From G963691835 sp963691835 (GTDB taxonomy: Bacteria > Pseudomonadota > Alphaproteobacteria > Thalassobaculales > Thalassobaculaceae), in the NCBI GenBank assembly GCA_963691835.1, contig OY829383.1, positions 3,534,001 to 3,598,000 of the forward strand: a stretch of 64,000 bases of DNA. The letters are read 5' to 3'. The position numbers and the translations under genes were made by a program. This document shows positions 42,957-51,258 of this stretch, one piece after another. Under the pieces are notes generated by a model that was not told the origin of the DNA, did no database searches, and saw nothing but the letters and a program-made list of their open reading frames with translations. Within the stretch, counting starts at the first letter, position 1, and each line of letters starts with the position of its first letter.

Positions 42957-43816
42957 AGCACGCCGACCTTTATATTCCGGGCGTCTTGTATCGGTTGGAT
43001 CCAAAGGCTGACCGGATACCGCTCGTCTTCGACTCGCCTCATTCTGGCCGGGAGTGCCCGGACGACTTCGACAGCTCAGTGCCGCTCGACATTCTGAGAA
43101 CCTCCGAAGACGCCTATGTGGATGAGCTTTTCACCGGCGCCGTCGACTGCGGGGCAACCCTTCTGGCGGCTCTGTTTCCGCGGTATTACATCGACCCAAA
43201 CCGTGCGGCTGACGATATCGATGCCGCGTTGTTTGACGAGCCCTGGCCGACACCGCTCAATCCTTCGGATAAGACGGAGTGGGGCATGGGGCTCGTGCGA
43301 CGCTATCTTCTCAAAGGCGTTAAGCTCTATGACCGGCCTTTGACGGTGCCAGAAGTGATGCGCCGGATAGAGGATTTCTACGATCCCTACCACACGGCGC
43401 TCGGCGGCATCATTGATGATTTTCACGGGTCTCACGGTGAATCGTGGCATGTGAACTGCCACTCCATGAAGCCAGTTGGAAATCCCATGAATGTGGACAA
43501 CGGCGTCTCACGCCCGGACTTCGTGATCAGTGACCGGGAAGGAGAGACGTCGGACCGGGAATTTCTCGACCTGATCGTCGATACGTTGCAGCGGAACGGC
43601 TATGGCGTTGCTGTGAATTATCCATACAAGGGGGCTGAAATAGTACGCAGGCACTCATCGCCTGACCGCAGCCGCCATTCGGTTCAGATAGAAATCAACC
43701 GAGGTTTGTATCTGAATTCCGATACTTACGAGAAAACTGAAGGATTCGGCACACTTAAGAAGGACCTGGATGGTCTTTCCCAAGTCCTTGCTAAGTGGAT
43801 TGCGGGGCGTCTTTAG
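42953..43816 (+). CDS. N-formylglutamate amidohydrolase-family hydrolase
   Basis: A 287-residue member of the N-formylglutamate amidohydrolase family (PF05013 type). It has VFDSPHSGRECPDDFDSSV with a zinc-binding-type His, EDAYVDELFTGAVDCG, YYIDPNRAADDID, VNCHSMKPVGN (second metal site) and VQIEINRGLYLN. Members cleave N-formylated amino acids. The start is GTG, in GTGA overlap with the preceding ATPase, so its product acts on the imported substrate; this suggests that the transporter carries N-formyl or other N-acyl amino acids or peptides. Confidence 0.85.
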   Translation: MKHADLYIPGVLYRLDPKADRIPLVFDSPHSGRECPDDFDSSVPLDILRTSEDAYVDELFTGAVDCGATLLAALFPRYYIDPNRAADDIDAALFDEPWPTPLNPSDKTEWGMGLVRRYLLKGVKLYDRPLTVPEVMRRIEDFYDPYHTALGGIIDDFHGSHGESWHVNCHSMKPVGNPMNVDNGVSRPDFVISDREGETSDREFLDLIVDTLQRNGYGVAVNYPYKGAEIVRRHSSPDRSRHSVQIEINRGLYLNSDTYEKTEGFGTLKKDLDGLSQVLAKWIAGRL

Positions 43817-44013
43817 CCCTGACCGCCTTCTTCTTTCGTTTTCTTTGCTGCGCGGATCTGCGAATCGATCTCCTGCAGCTGGCTGATCTTGCGACGCGAC
43901 ATGGAAGCCGTCTTCAAGAACTGCTTATGCCTACGCCGACGCTCTTCCATGTAGGAAGCCAGATCGCTGTCGGGACCTCCGTCCCGTTTAGACATGAAAT
44001 CGTCACCAACCAT
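43813..44013 (-). CDS. Small basic protein, hypothetical
   Basis: A 66-residue, highly charged protein with a helical, possibly coiled-coil core (EERRRRHKQFLKTASMSRRKISQLQEID) and no signal peptide. Two starts are possible: ATG at 44013 (AGGA 9 nt upstream) or ATG at 43995 (GGTGA 8 nt upstream), the latter giving MSKRDGGPDSDLA. It ends over the last four bases of the convergent amidohydrolase gene. I do not recognise the family. Charge pattern suggests a nucleic-acid or protein-binding role, unproven. Confidence 0.6.
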   Translation of the reverse strand: MVGDDFMSKRDGGPDSDLASYMEERRRRHKQFLKTASMSRRKISQLQEIDSQIRAAKKTKEEGGQG

Positions 44014-44092
44014 CGCTCTATGTCCTGTGAGTGTGATCGCGTGGGCAGTATACCTAGGAGATATTCGTTAATGAAGGGTTTATGCCGCTCTC

Positions 44093-44860
44093 TTATGGTG
44101 CGAATTGTTCTTTGAGGATGCGCTCGTCCAGGTTGTGGTCCGGATCGTACAGCATCTGGAGAGAAATCTCTCTATCTTCATAAACTTCCACGGAACTGAC
44201 GTCTCGAACTTCGGTTGAATCGGCCGTTGCGCTTACGGGGCGTTTTCGCGATTCAAGAACTTCGAAAACGAGCTTCGCCCGGGCTGGTAACAATGCGCCC
44301 CGCCAACGCCTTGGGCGAAAGGCACTGATCGGGGTGAGGGCGAGGACAGAGGCGCCGATCGGTACAATCGGGCCGTGCGCTGAGAGATTGTAGGCCGTAC
44401 TGCCGGCCGGCGTGGAAACCAGAATCCCATCGCAGATCAGTTCGGCCAGTCTTTCGATTCCATCGATCGAGATTCGGATCTTTGCCGCCTGCGCGGTTTC
44501 TCTCAGCAGAGAGACTTCATTGATGGCCAACGCGCTGTGCTCACCCCCGTCCACGGTCTTTGCGATCATACGGAGGGGATGAATGGTTGCTGTCTCCGCC
44601 GCGGCGATCCGTTCCAGTAAGTCATCTTCCCGATACTCGTTCATTAGAAAGCCGACCGTGCCCCGGTTCATGCCGAAGACCGTGACGGGCCGGTCAAAGT
44701 TTCGGCGGAGGGTCTCAAGCATCATGCCGTCTCCGCCGAGGGCGACGATGACTTCGGCGTTGTCCAGGTCGACGCTGTCGTACTTCTCCTCGAGACACTC
44801 TCTAGCCTTCCGCGCGTCCGGCGACCGGGAGGAGACAAAGGCGATTTTCGGATTTGACAT
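44093..44860 (-). CDS. nadK: NAD kinase
   Basis: A 255-residue NAD kinase, short as in Alphaproteobacteria. The GGDG motif is in VIVALGGDGMMLETLRRN (about 38-55); FGMNRGTVGFLMNEY is the second family block and DGILVSTPAGSTAYNLSAHGPIV the third, with the NE/D positions for ATP and NAD binding. It makes NADP from NAD and ATP. It is divergent from the signal-peptide protein at 44994, with about 130 bp between. Confidence 0.94.
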   Translation of the reverse strand: MSNPKIAFVSSRSPDARKARECLEEKYDSVDLDNAEVIVALGGDGMMLETLRRNFDRPVTVFGMNRGTVGFLMNEYREDDLLERIAAAETATIHPLRMIAKTVDGGEHSALAINEVSLLRETAQAAKIRISIDGIERLAELICDGILVSTPAGSTAYNLSAHGPIVPIGASVLALTPISAFRPRRWRGALLPARAKLVFEVLESRKRPVSATADSTEVRDVSSVEVYEDREISLQMLYDPDHNLDERILKEQFAP

Positions 44861-44993
44861 GGTTAGGCCATTTCCTAGGTCGTTTGATGCGTCCGGATCT
44901 CATCGCGCGGTCTTGTGTCTGGCCAGCGCTGCCGAAACAGGTCATGGATTACCTGTCGGGAGAGTGCCCGACGTCAACCCGTCGGAGCTCCTT

Positions 44994-45503
44994 ATGCACA
45001 TCCGAGTTTCTATACTCTCTGGCCTGTTTTTGCTTCTCAGCCCTGTTTTTCTTCTTGGCTTGGCCCCGGTCTCCGCCGTTGAGGCGGCTGTTAAGGACCG
45101 TCATGCGGGCTATTACTATCCGACCCCTGTGACACGCGAGGTCTACACATCCCGTGGCCGAAAAATCCAAGGTGCGAGCCGCAATTCCCGTCTCGCCTTT
45201 GTGACTGGCGTCACCTCAGAGCAGTTGAAGCGCAGATATCCGCCCCAATCCGCGATGTTCGCGAAAGGCAACGATGCGGACAAACTGATTCTGGTCTCAC
45301 TCCGCGAGGACTACATGGGGACGATCCACAGGGCGCGTGGCGTCCTCGCGATGCTGACCTCCCTTGCCCGAACGACACCCATCTTCCGGGAGTTCGAGGT
45401 TGAGGATCAGTTCAATTTCCTGGACCTGCTGAAGATGCTGGGCTTCCGCCAGCTCACAGTCAGCGACGGAAAGACCTACTCTCACCAGTTCGAGATCCGG
45501 TAA
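44994..45503 (+). CDS. Secreted/periplasmic protein of unknown function
   Basis: A 169-residue protein starting at ATG 44994 (GGAG 7 nt upstream). An N-terminal signal peptide runs MHIRVSILSGLFLLLSPVF and ends about VEAA. The mature part is alpha/beta with REVYTSRGRKIQGASRNSR, KLILVSLREDYMGTIHRARG and EDQFNFLDLLKMLGF. I recognise it only as a conserved-looking protein near nadK and moaA in similar genomes, not as a named family. It converges with moaA (24-nt gap). Confidence 0.75.
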   Translation: MHIRVSILSGLFLLLSPVFLLGLAPVSAVEAAVKDRHAGYYYPTPVTREVYTSRGRKIQGASRNSRLAFVTGVTSEQLKRRYPPQSAMFAKGNDADKLILVSLREDYMGTIHRARGVLAMLTSLARTTPIFREFEVEDQFNFLDLLKMLGFRQLTVSDGKTYSHQFEIR

Positions 45504-45527
45504 GTCCCAGTATCCAACGAAAGCGGA

Positions 45528-46517
45528 TTATCCGCCGGTCACGCTCATGTGGCGGGACACAGCAGGACCTTGATGGCGGCGGTCGATGATGAAGTCGTGG
45601 CCCTTCGGTTTGCGGGCGATGGCCTCATGGACCGCCGCCTCCACGACTGAGTCGTCTTCGGTAGACCGCAGGACGGACCGCAGATCCGCCGCATCGTCCT
45701 GTCCGAGACACATGTAGAGCGTGCCCGTACAGGTGAGCCGAACCCGGTTGCAGCTTTCACAGAAATTATGGGTCAGCGGCGTGATGAACCCGAGCCTGCC
45801 GCCTGTTTCCCCAACGGAGACGTACCGGGCGGGGCCGCCCGTTTTGTAGGGGATGTCGGTCAATGTGAACCGCTGGGCGAGGGAGCCCCGGACCATCGAC
45901 AGGGGCAGATACTGGTCGAGCCGGTTCTCGCCGCCAATATCGCCCATGGGCATGACCTCGATCACGGTCATGTCGTAGCCGTGGTCGCCGCACCACTGCA
46001 GCATGTCGCCAAGTTCGCCATCGTTGACGCCCTTCAGCGCAACGGCATTGATCTTGATCGCAAGACCCGCGTCATCCGCCTGTTTCAGTCCTTCCAGAAC
46101 CTGCTCCAGCCGGCCCCAACGGGTGATCGCGCGGAACTTCTCCGGGTCGAGCGTGTCGATGGACACATTTACCCGGCGTACACCCGCATCTACCAACTCG
46201 TGGGCATATTTGTGGAGCTGGCTGCCATTGGTCGTGAGAGTCAGTTCCTCAAGCCCGTCTCCGATCATGGATCCCAGGTTCCGGATCAAGCTCATGATGT
46301 TGCGGCGAACAAGCGGCTCTCCGCCGGTAAGGCGTAGTTTCCGCACACCCTGGCCGACGAACACGCGGCACAGACGCTCCAGCTCCTCAAGGCTCAGCAC
46401 TTCCGCCTTGGGCAGAAAGGTCATGTTCTCCGACATGCAGTAGACGCACCGGAAATCGCATCGGTCCGTAACCGATACGCGGAGGTAGCTGATGTCGCGG
46501 CCGAAGGGATCGATCAT
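45528..46517 (-). CDS. moaA: GTP 3',8-cyclase MoaA
   Basis: A 329-residue radical SAM enzyme for the first step of molybdenum cofactor synthesis. The N-terminal cluster motif is CDFRCVYCM (the CxxxCxxC type), and LRLTGGEPLVRR follows as the SAM-binding GGE. The C-terminal cluster has NFCESCNRVRLTCTGTLYMCLG, with the three Cys expected, and the protein ends in Gly-Gly (VTGG), the essential MoaA tail. The other moa/moe genes are not in the window. Upstream is a 136-nt gap. Confidence 0.96.
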   Translation of the reverse strand: MIDPFGRDISYLRVSVTDRCDFRCVYCMSENMTFLPKAEVLSLEELERLCRVFVGQGVRKLRLTGGEPLVRRNIMSLIRNLGSMIGDGLEELTLTTNGSQLHKYAHELVDAGVRRVNVSIDTLDPEKFRAITRWGRLEQVLEGLKQADDAGLAIKINAVALKGVNDGELGDMLQWCGDHGYDMTVIEVMPMGDIGGENRLDQYLPLSMVRGSLAQRFTLTDIPYKTGGPARYVSVGETGGRLGFITPLTHNFCESCNRVRLTCTGTLYMCLGQDDAADLRSVLRSTEDDSVVEAAVHEAIARKPKGHDFIIDRRHQGPAVSRHMSVTGG

Positions 46518-46653
46518 GAGAGGCGCCGGCGGGTTCGTTGTATCCGTTCGAACATAGCGATCGGCAGTCGATGTTTCAACGCGTGCCCGACACTGGGTAG
46601 GCGGAAATCGACACCCGACCCAACAAGGTGCGCCGGGCCGGGCCGATTAGATC

Positions 46654-47460
46654 CTACTCACCTCGCCATACGGGCGGCCGTTTCTCCAGGAAGGCGTCTA
46701 TGCCTTCCTCCGCGTCCCGGGCCAGCATGTTTCGCGTCATGACCTCGCTGGCGTGGGCGTAGGCTTCGGCCAGCGGCATTTCAACCTGCTCGTAGAAGGC
46801 GCGTTTTCCAATCGCCAAGGTAAGTGGTGATTTGGAGGTGATCTTTGACGCCAGCTCCGTGACCGCCCCATCCAGCTCAGTTTCCGGGACCGCCTTGTTG
46901 ATCAGCCCGTAGGAGACCGCGGTCGGCGCATCCATGGTCTCCCCGGTCAGCAGCATCTCCATCATCTGCTTTCTCGGCACATTGCGGGAGATTGCGACCA
47001 TGGGTGTTGAGCAGAACAGTCCGATGTTCACGCCCGGTGTGCCGAAACGGGTGTTGTCCGCCGCAACAGCTAAATCACATGAGGCCACAAGCTGGCAGCC
47101 TGCCGCCGTCGCCGTGCCGTGCACGCGCGCGATGACCGGTTTTGGAAGCGTGACGATTGACTGCATCAGGGTGGAGCACTGCTCGAACAAAGCCCTATAG
47201 AAGGCGACCGTCGGCGTCCCGCGAACTTCCTTCAGATCGTGCCCTGCGCAGAAGCCCTTGCCGTTGGCAGCAATCACAACCGCCGCAACAGACGCATCCT
47301 CACGGATCGCATCCAACTCGTGTTGGATGGCCGACATCATCGGTCGAGACAGGGCGTTGTACGCCTTTGGACGGTTCAAGGTTAGCCAGGCGACCTTGTC
47401 TCTGTCTTCTCGCAACAGGATCGGCTCGGCGGCGGTTTGGTCCAAGGCGGCGGTCGACAT
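46654..47460 (-). CDS. Enoyl-CoA hydratase/isomerase family protein
   Basis: A 268-residue crotonase. WLTLNRPKAYNALSRPMM, GKGFCAGHDLKEV (first oxyanion hole) and VHGTATAAGCQLVASCDLAVA (second) are present, and VNIGLFCSTPMVAISRNVP stands where hydratases have the Glu-containing LGLxP..GG block. One hydratase Glu is therefore absent, which puts it with EchA8-like relatives of uncertain reaction. It is not near the large CoA-ester operon. A solitary minus-strand gene. Confidence 0.83.
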   Translation of the reverse strand: MSTAALDQTAAEPILLREDRDKVAWLTLNRPKAYNALSRPMMSAIQHELDAIREDASVAAVVIAANGKGFCAGHDLKEVRGTPTVAFYRALFEQCSTLMQSIVTLPKPVIARVHGTATAAGCQLVASCDLAVAADNTRFGTPGVNIGLFCSTPMVAISRNVPRKQMMEMLLTGETMDAPTAVSYGLINKAVPETELDGAVTELASKITSKSPLTLAIGKRAFYEQVEMPLAEAYAHASEVMTRNMLARDAEEGIDAFLEKRPPVWRGE

Positions 47461-47541
47461 GGGAGGCGTCCTCTTTCCGGTATCTCCTCAGATTGCGCCG
47501 TCTCTCCGAAGAAGCAAGCGCGATCAGCGCCGCACCGCACC

Positions 47542-48480
47542 TCAACGGGCGCCGAGAAGGCCCAGCAGTATCGTGATTGTCACGACCGAGAGGCCGGTGG
47601 ACAACAGCATGGCGGTAGCGGCGGGGGCTTGTCCGGCGTCATACCGCTGCGCGAAGAGATATACATTCACGCCCACGGGCAGGGCGGCCATGATCACCGC
47701 TACATCCCGCCAAAGCGGCTCCAGCTGAAACACCCATGTCGCCAGCATCCAGGTCACGGCGGGGTGGATCAGGAGCTTCAGCATGACCCCCGCGCTCGCT
47801 CGACCAATTGCGCCCCGCAGTTTGTACCCCGCAAGCGACGCCCCCATTGCGAAGACGGCGCAGGGCAGTGCGGCCTTCCCGAGCGTCTCCGCGATCACGT
47901 CGACGGGCTTTGGGATCGGCAGGCTCCAGATGTTCCACACCAGTCCCAGCAGCAGACCGATGATGATCGGGTTCCCCGCCAGCCCCTTCAGGATGTTGAG
48001 CGGGATCTGGAGCATCTGTCCCGGGGTGCCGCGCCCGCCTTCGATCAGGATCGTGACCACGGCGAACAGCTGCCAGGAATGAAATGCGATGATCAGGAAG
48101 ATCGGCAGCGTGGCCGCTTCCCCGTAGGTCGTCAGGATCAGCGGAATGCCCAGCAGGACGGTGTTGCCGAAGGCGCCGGTCATCCCCGCGATAGAGGCCT
48201 CCGCCATATTGCGGCGGAACACGCCGCCGCTGATGGCCATCCCGATCGCCCAGGCGACATACCCCCCACCGAAGAAGGAGATCAGATAGGCCCACTCGAT
48301 CGGGTCGGGCAGTGTCTGAGTCGCCATGGTGCGGAACAGCATCGGCGGGATGGCGAAGTTGAAGACGAATTGGCTGAGCCCGCGGGTCGCCGCCTCACTA
48401 AACAGGCCGGATGCCGCCGCGACGTAGGCAATGAAGACGATGCCGAAAACCGGCACGATGATGTCGACGATGATTTGCAT
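47542..48480 (-). CDS. AEC-family permease (auxin efflux carrier)
   Basis: A 312-residue membrane protein with about ten helices. It has the AEC pattern VFIAYVAAASGLFSEAATRGLSQFVFNFAIPPMLFR at the N-terminus, FGNTVLLGIPLI and GNPIIIGLLLGLVWN in the middle, and ALPVGVNVYLFAQRYDAG near the end. Such permeases transport malonate, malate or similar organic anions. It is divergent from a hydrolase gene. Substrate unknown. Confidence 0.88.
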   Translation of the reverse strand: MQIIVDIIVPVFGIVFIAYVAAASGLFSEAATRGLSQFVFNFAIPPMLFRTMATQTLPDPIEWAYLISFFGGGYVAWAIGMAISGGVFRRNMAEASIAGMTGAFGNTVLLGIPLILTTYGEAATLPIFLIIAFHSWQLFAVVTILIEGGRGTPGQMLQIPLNILKGLAGNPIIIGLLLGLVWNIWSLPIPKPVDVIAETLGKAALPCAVFAMGASLAGYKLRGAIGRASAGVMLKLLIHPAVTWMLATWVFQLEPLWRDVAVIMAALPVGVNVYLFAQRYDAGQAPAATAMLLSTGLSVVTITILLGLLGAR

Positions 48481-48611
48481 TGAATGGGGCCGATTGGGTG
48501 GGGCGCTTTGGTCTCAGCCGAGGCGTCGAACGGACCTTGATGCCAATCGATGTCCTTTGTCACCCCAAATCGGGCTTCTATACTCGGCGCCAAACCTGCT
48601 TGGGGGGGAAG

Positions 48612-49424
48612 ATGAGCTTGCATGCGTTGGCGCCGGGGGAGGCGCTCTACTTCGAGCATAGCCGGCCGACAAAGGCCGGAGGGGTCACTTTCGTATTCGT
48701 CAACGCGCTGACGGGCTCAACCGCAACGTGGGAGCCTGCCATCGGCACGGTCCTGCGGGACGCTGGGCATGGAACACTCGTCTACGACTTCCGGGGACAG
48801 GGGCAGAGTGTGGCCGGATCTGCCGCCACCATGACGCCAACGGAGATCGTGGATGACCTCGTCGCCCTCTTGGCCTCGGAGAAACCGGATCGGCCGGTAC
48901 TGGTTGGTTTGTCGATCGGCGGGCTGTTCGCGGCGCAAGCCTACCTTGCGGGTGCGGAGGCGTCGGGATTGGTCCTGATCAACACGCTGCGCAAACCCAC
49001 CCCGCGCCTTGAATGGATCAACACCGCGATGGTACACGCAGCCCGGACGGGAGGGTCGCGGCTGATCATGGAGATGAACCTGCCTCAACTCGTCAACCCG
49101 GAGCAGCTTGCCGCGATGCGGCCGAACATGTTCCCGGATGCGCCCTATGAGCCTATGGCCGAGAATGACGGGTTGTTCCGCCTGATGGCCGAAAGCGTGG
49201 CGGCCGATTGGGACCTCGCCTACGAAAAACTCAATCTGCCGGTTCTACTGCAACACGGTCTCCATGACCGGGTCTTCAGGGTTGAGGCGGATGTCGCGGA
49301 ACTCACAGCGCGCATGCCCGACGTCGGTGCTGACACTTTCGAAGATGCCGGCCACCTCATCCCGGTGGAGCGGCCCGACGCCTTTGTCCGGTCGCTTCTT
49401 CGGTTCGCGGATGGGATCGGGTGA
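48612..49424 (+). CDS. Alpha/beta hydrolase (lactonase/esterase-like)
   Basis: A 270-residue alpha/beta hydrolase starting at ATG 48612, with a strong G-rich Shine-Dalgarno. The nucleophile elbow is GLSIGG (GxSxG), the acid is in HGLHDRVFRVE, and the catalytic His in GHLIPVERPDAF. It resembles 3-oxoadipate enol-lactonase-type enzymes. The substrate cannot be read. The HAD gene follows 6 nt after its stop, so they are likely co-transcribed. Confidence 0.85.
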   Translation: MSLHALAPGEALYFEHSRPTKAGGVTFVFVNALTGSTATWEPAIGTVLRDAGHGTLVYDFRGQGQSVAGSAATMTPTEIVDDLVALLASEKPDRPVLVGLSIGGLFAAQAYLAGAEASGLVLINTLRKPTPRLEWINTAMVHAARTGGSRLIMEMNLPQLVNPEQLAAMRPNMFPDAPYEPMAENDGLFRLMAESVAADWDLAYEKLNLPVLLQHGLHDRVFRVEADVAELTARMPDVGADTFEDAGHLIPVERPDAFVRSLLRFADGIG

Positions 49425-49430
49425 CCGGTA

Positions 49431-50090
49431 GTGGCCGCTCAGAAACCCGGCTTGGTGATCTTTGACTGCGATGGTGTGCTCGTGGACAGCGAGCATATCG
49501 CCAATGCCATCATCGCCGACGCGATGTCCAAGGTCGGATTGCCGATCTCCGCCGAGGAAGCGTTCGCCCGGTACCAGGGCGGGAAACTCTCATTCCTGCG
49601 CATCGGTCTTGAGGAGGAGTTCGGTCTCGACCTTGGGCCGGACTGGGTCGAGGACATTTATCAACGCCAGTTCGATGTGTTCCGACGGGAGCTCAAGGCC
49701 GTTCCCGGCATCGCGGATGTGCTGGAGCGACTGAAAGCGTCGGGCGTTCCGGTGTGCGTCGGCTCCAACGGTCCACCCCATAAGATGGATGTGACGCTGG
49801 CGGTCACGGATCTTCTCAAGTACTTCGGCAAGAACGTGTTTTCGGCGGATATGGTCGGTATCCCGAAACCCGCGCCCGACCTCTATCAGCTCTGCGCCGA
49901 GCGAATGGGGGTCCCGGTAGAGCGATGTGTGGTCATCGAGGACAGCACCCGTGGCGCGACCGCCGGGGTTGTCGCCGGCATGTCGGTGTTCGGGTTCGCA
50001 GCCGACACCGACCCGGAGCGGCTGCGGGCCGTTGGTTGTTCGGAGATTTTCTATGACATGGCTGAGTTGCCTCAACTGCTCGGCGTGTAA
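49431..50090 (+). CDS. HAD-family phosphatase (subfamily IA)
   Basis: A 219-residue HAD hydrolase. Motif I is VIFDCDGVLVDSE, motif II VCVGSNG, motif III KPAPDLYQL and motif IV VVIEDSTRGATAG. The alpha-helical cap between motifs I and II is typical of phosphoglycolate phosphatase/beta-phosphoglucomutase relatives. The GTG start at 49431 has GGTGA upstream. Likely dephosphorylates a sugar phosphate or phosphoglycolate. Co-transcribed with the preceding hydrolase. Confidence 0.86.
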   Translation: MAAQKPGLVIFDCDGVLVDSEHIANAIIADAMSKVGLPISAEEAFARYQGGKLSFLRIGLEEEFGLDLGPDWVEDIYQRQFDVFRRELKAVPGIADVLERLKASGVPVCVGSNGPPHKMDVTLAVTDLLKYFGKNVFSADMVGIPKPAPDLYQLCAERMGVPVERCVVIEDSTRGATAGVVAGMSVFGFAADTDPERLRAVGCSEIFYDMAELPQLLGV

Positions 50091-50221
50091 AAAGAGTCTC
50101 GCACACGTCTACACACTCATTCACAACGGTGTAATTATCTGCGTGAGGCCTTTATGCTTTGCGGACTCGTTCCCATGTGAGCTGACACATTCCGAATGGA
50201 ACGATTTTGCCGAGGACGGCT

Positions 50222-50413
50222 ATGAGCAAGGAAAGTACGCTTCGATTGATTAGAGCTGAAGACGACTTTGCCGAGGCCAGGGTCGAGGCGCGGGTCGCGG
50301 ATCAGCCCGCATCCGTGGCTGAGCTATGTGCGGTGATCGAGTCGGTGATCAAGGGCGAAAAGCCTCCGGAGACTTTCGTTCCTTCACGACCGAAACTTCT
50401 GCGTTTTTCCTAA
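50222..50413 (+). CDS. Small hypothetical protein (63 residues)
   Basis: A small soluble protein beginning MSKESTLRLIRAEDDFAEARVEARVADQPA, with GAGGA 7 nt before the ATG at 50222. It is acidic in the middle and ends with a short Pro/Lys/Arg tail (SRPKLLRFS). No domain is recognised. An AT-rich promoter-like stretch of about 130 bp precedes it. It converges with the phosphatase gene. Confidence 0.55.
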   Translation: MSKESTLRLIRAEDDFAEARVEARVADQPASVAELCAVIESVIKGEKPPETFVPSRPKLLRFS

Positions 50414-50435
50414 CAGTGCCACCGGCGGGTTGGCC

Positions 50436-51131
50436 TCACTCTCGGCGTAGGATCTTGTTCACCAGGACACCGGCCAGCCAGTTCTCTTTGAAGGACGTGT
50501 CCAGGGAAACCCGATCGTAGCGGGTCTCTATCCAGGTCCGAAGGTCGGTATCCGTGCCCTCAGTGTCCGCGAGATACCGCTCGAAAAACCAATCCAGCAC
50601 ACCCGTCTTCGCCTGTTTCACATGGCCGTATCTGAGAGACAGTTGTGCCGCCATTGCCTCGCGGATGGGCACGCCACGCCTTAGATGCAGGTAGAGCGTC
50701 GCCATGAACCCGGTCCGGTCCGCACCTGACTTGCAGTGCATGAGTACCGGGTACTCCAGTCGGTCAAACAAATCGCAGGCAGCGATCAGAGTTTGCGCCT
50801 CGAGCGCCGAGCGGGAGCGTATGGGAAAGTCGATTTGGGTCAGCCCGTGGTCTTCGACGGCGGCCCGCTCCAGGATATAGGATCCGCATGTCTCCCGCCG
50901 ACCACGCAGGTTTAGGATCGTCTTGAACCCTTTACGAGCGGCCCAGGCGATGTCCCGCGGCCCCGGTTGCGCGGCTCTCCAGAGCTCGTCGGTCACCGGG
51001 TGCGCATTCAAATAAACAGACCGCAAGACCCCATGGTCGACGAACAGCATGTCCAGACGCGCGCGGAGCCTCTCCCCTGACGATAAGGCGGGCATTGGTG
51101 CGGCAGGAGAGGGCAGATCGAGCATGGTCAT
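50436..51131 (-). CDS. Dual-specificity/tyrosine protein phosphatase
   Basis: A 231-residue phosphatase. The active-site loop is HCKSGADRTG (Cx5R), with VLMHCK before it, and the general acid region is within the strand-loop DFPIRSRSALE. It belongs to the Siw14/DSP-like group, where some members act on inositol pyrophosphates or lipid phosphates rather than proteins. It is divergent from an MsbA-like exporter, so a role in envelope phosphate metabolism is possible (inference). Confidence 0.86.
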   Translation of the reverse strand: MTMLDLPSPAAPMPALSSGERLRARLDMLFVDHGVLRSVYLNAHPVTDELWRAAQPGPRDIAWAARKGFKTILNLRGRRETCGSYILERAAVEDHGLTQIDFPIRSRSALEAQTLIAACDLFDRLEYPVLMHCKSGADRTGFMATLYLHLRRGVPIREAMAAQLSLRYGHVKQAKTGVLDWFFERYLADTEGTDTDLRTWIETRYDRVSLDTSFKENWLAGVLVNKILRRE

Positions 51132-51258
51132 CCGTATCGGCGATCGATGGCGGGAGATAACACGGGGACATCAACGTCTGCTATACCGGGTTTGTTGGTA
51201 CCTGCAGCGCGAACCGATCCGGGGTGACCGGTCGGCATAGAAGATATGGAGAGGCCGC

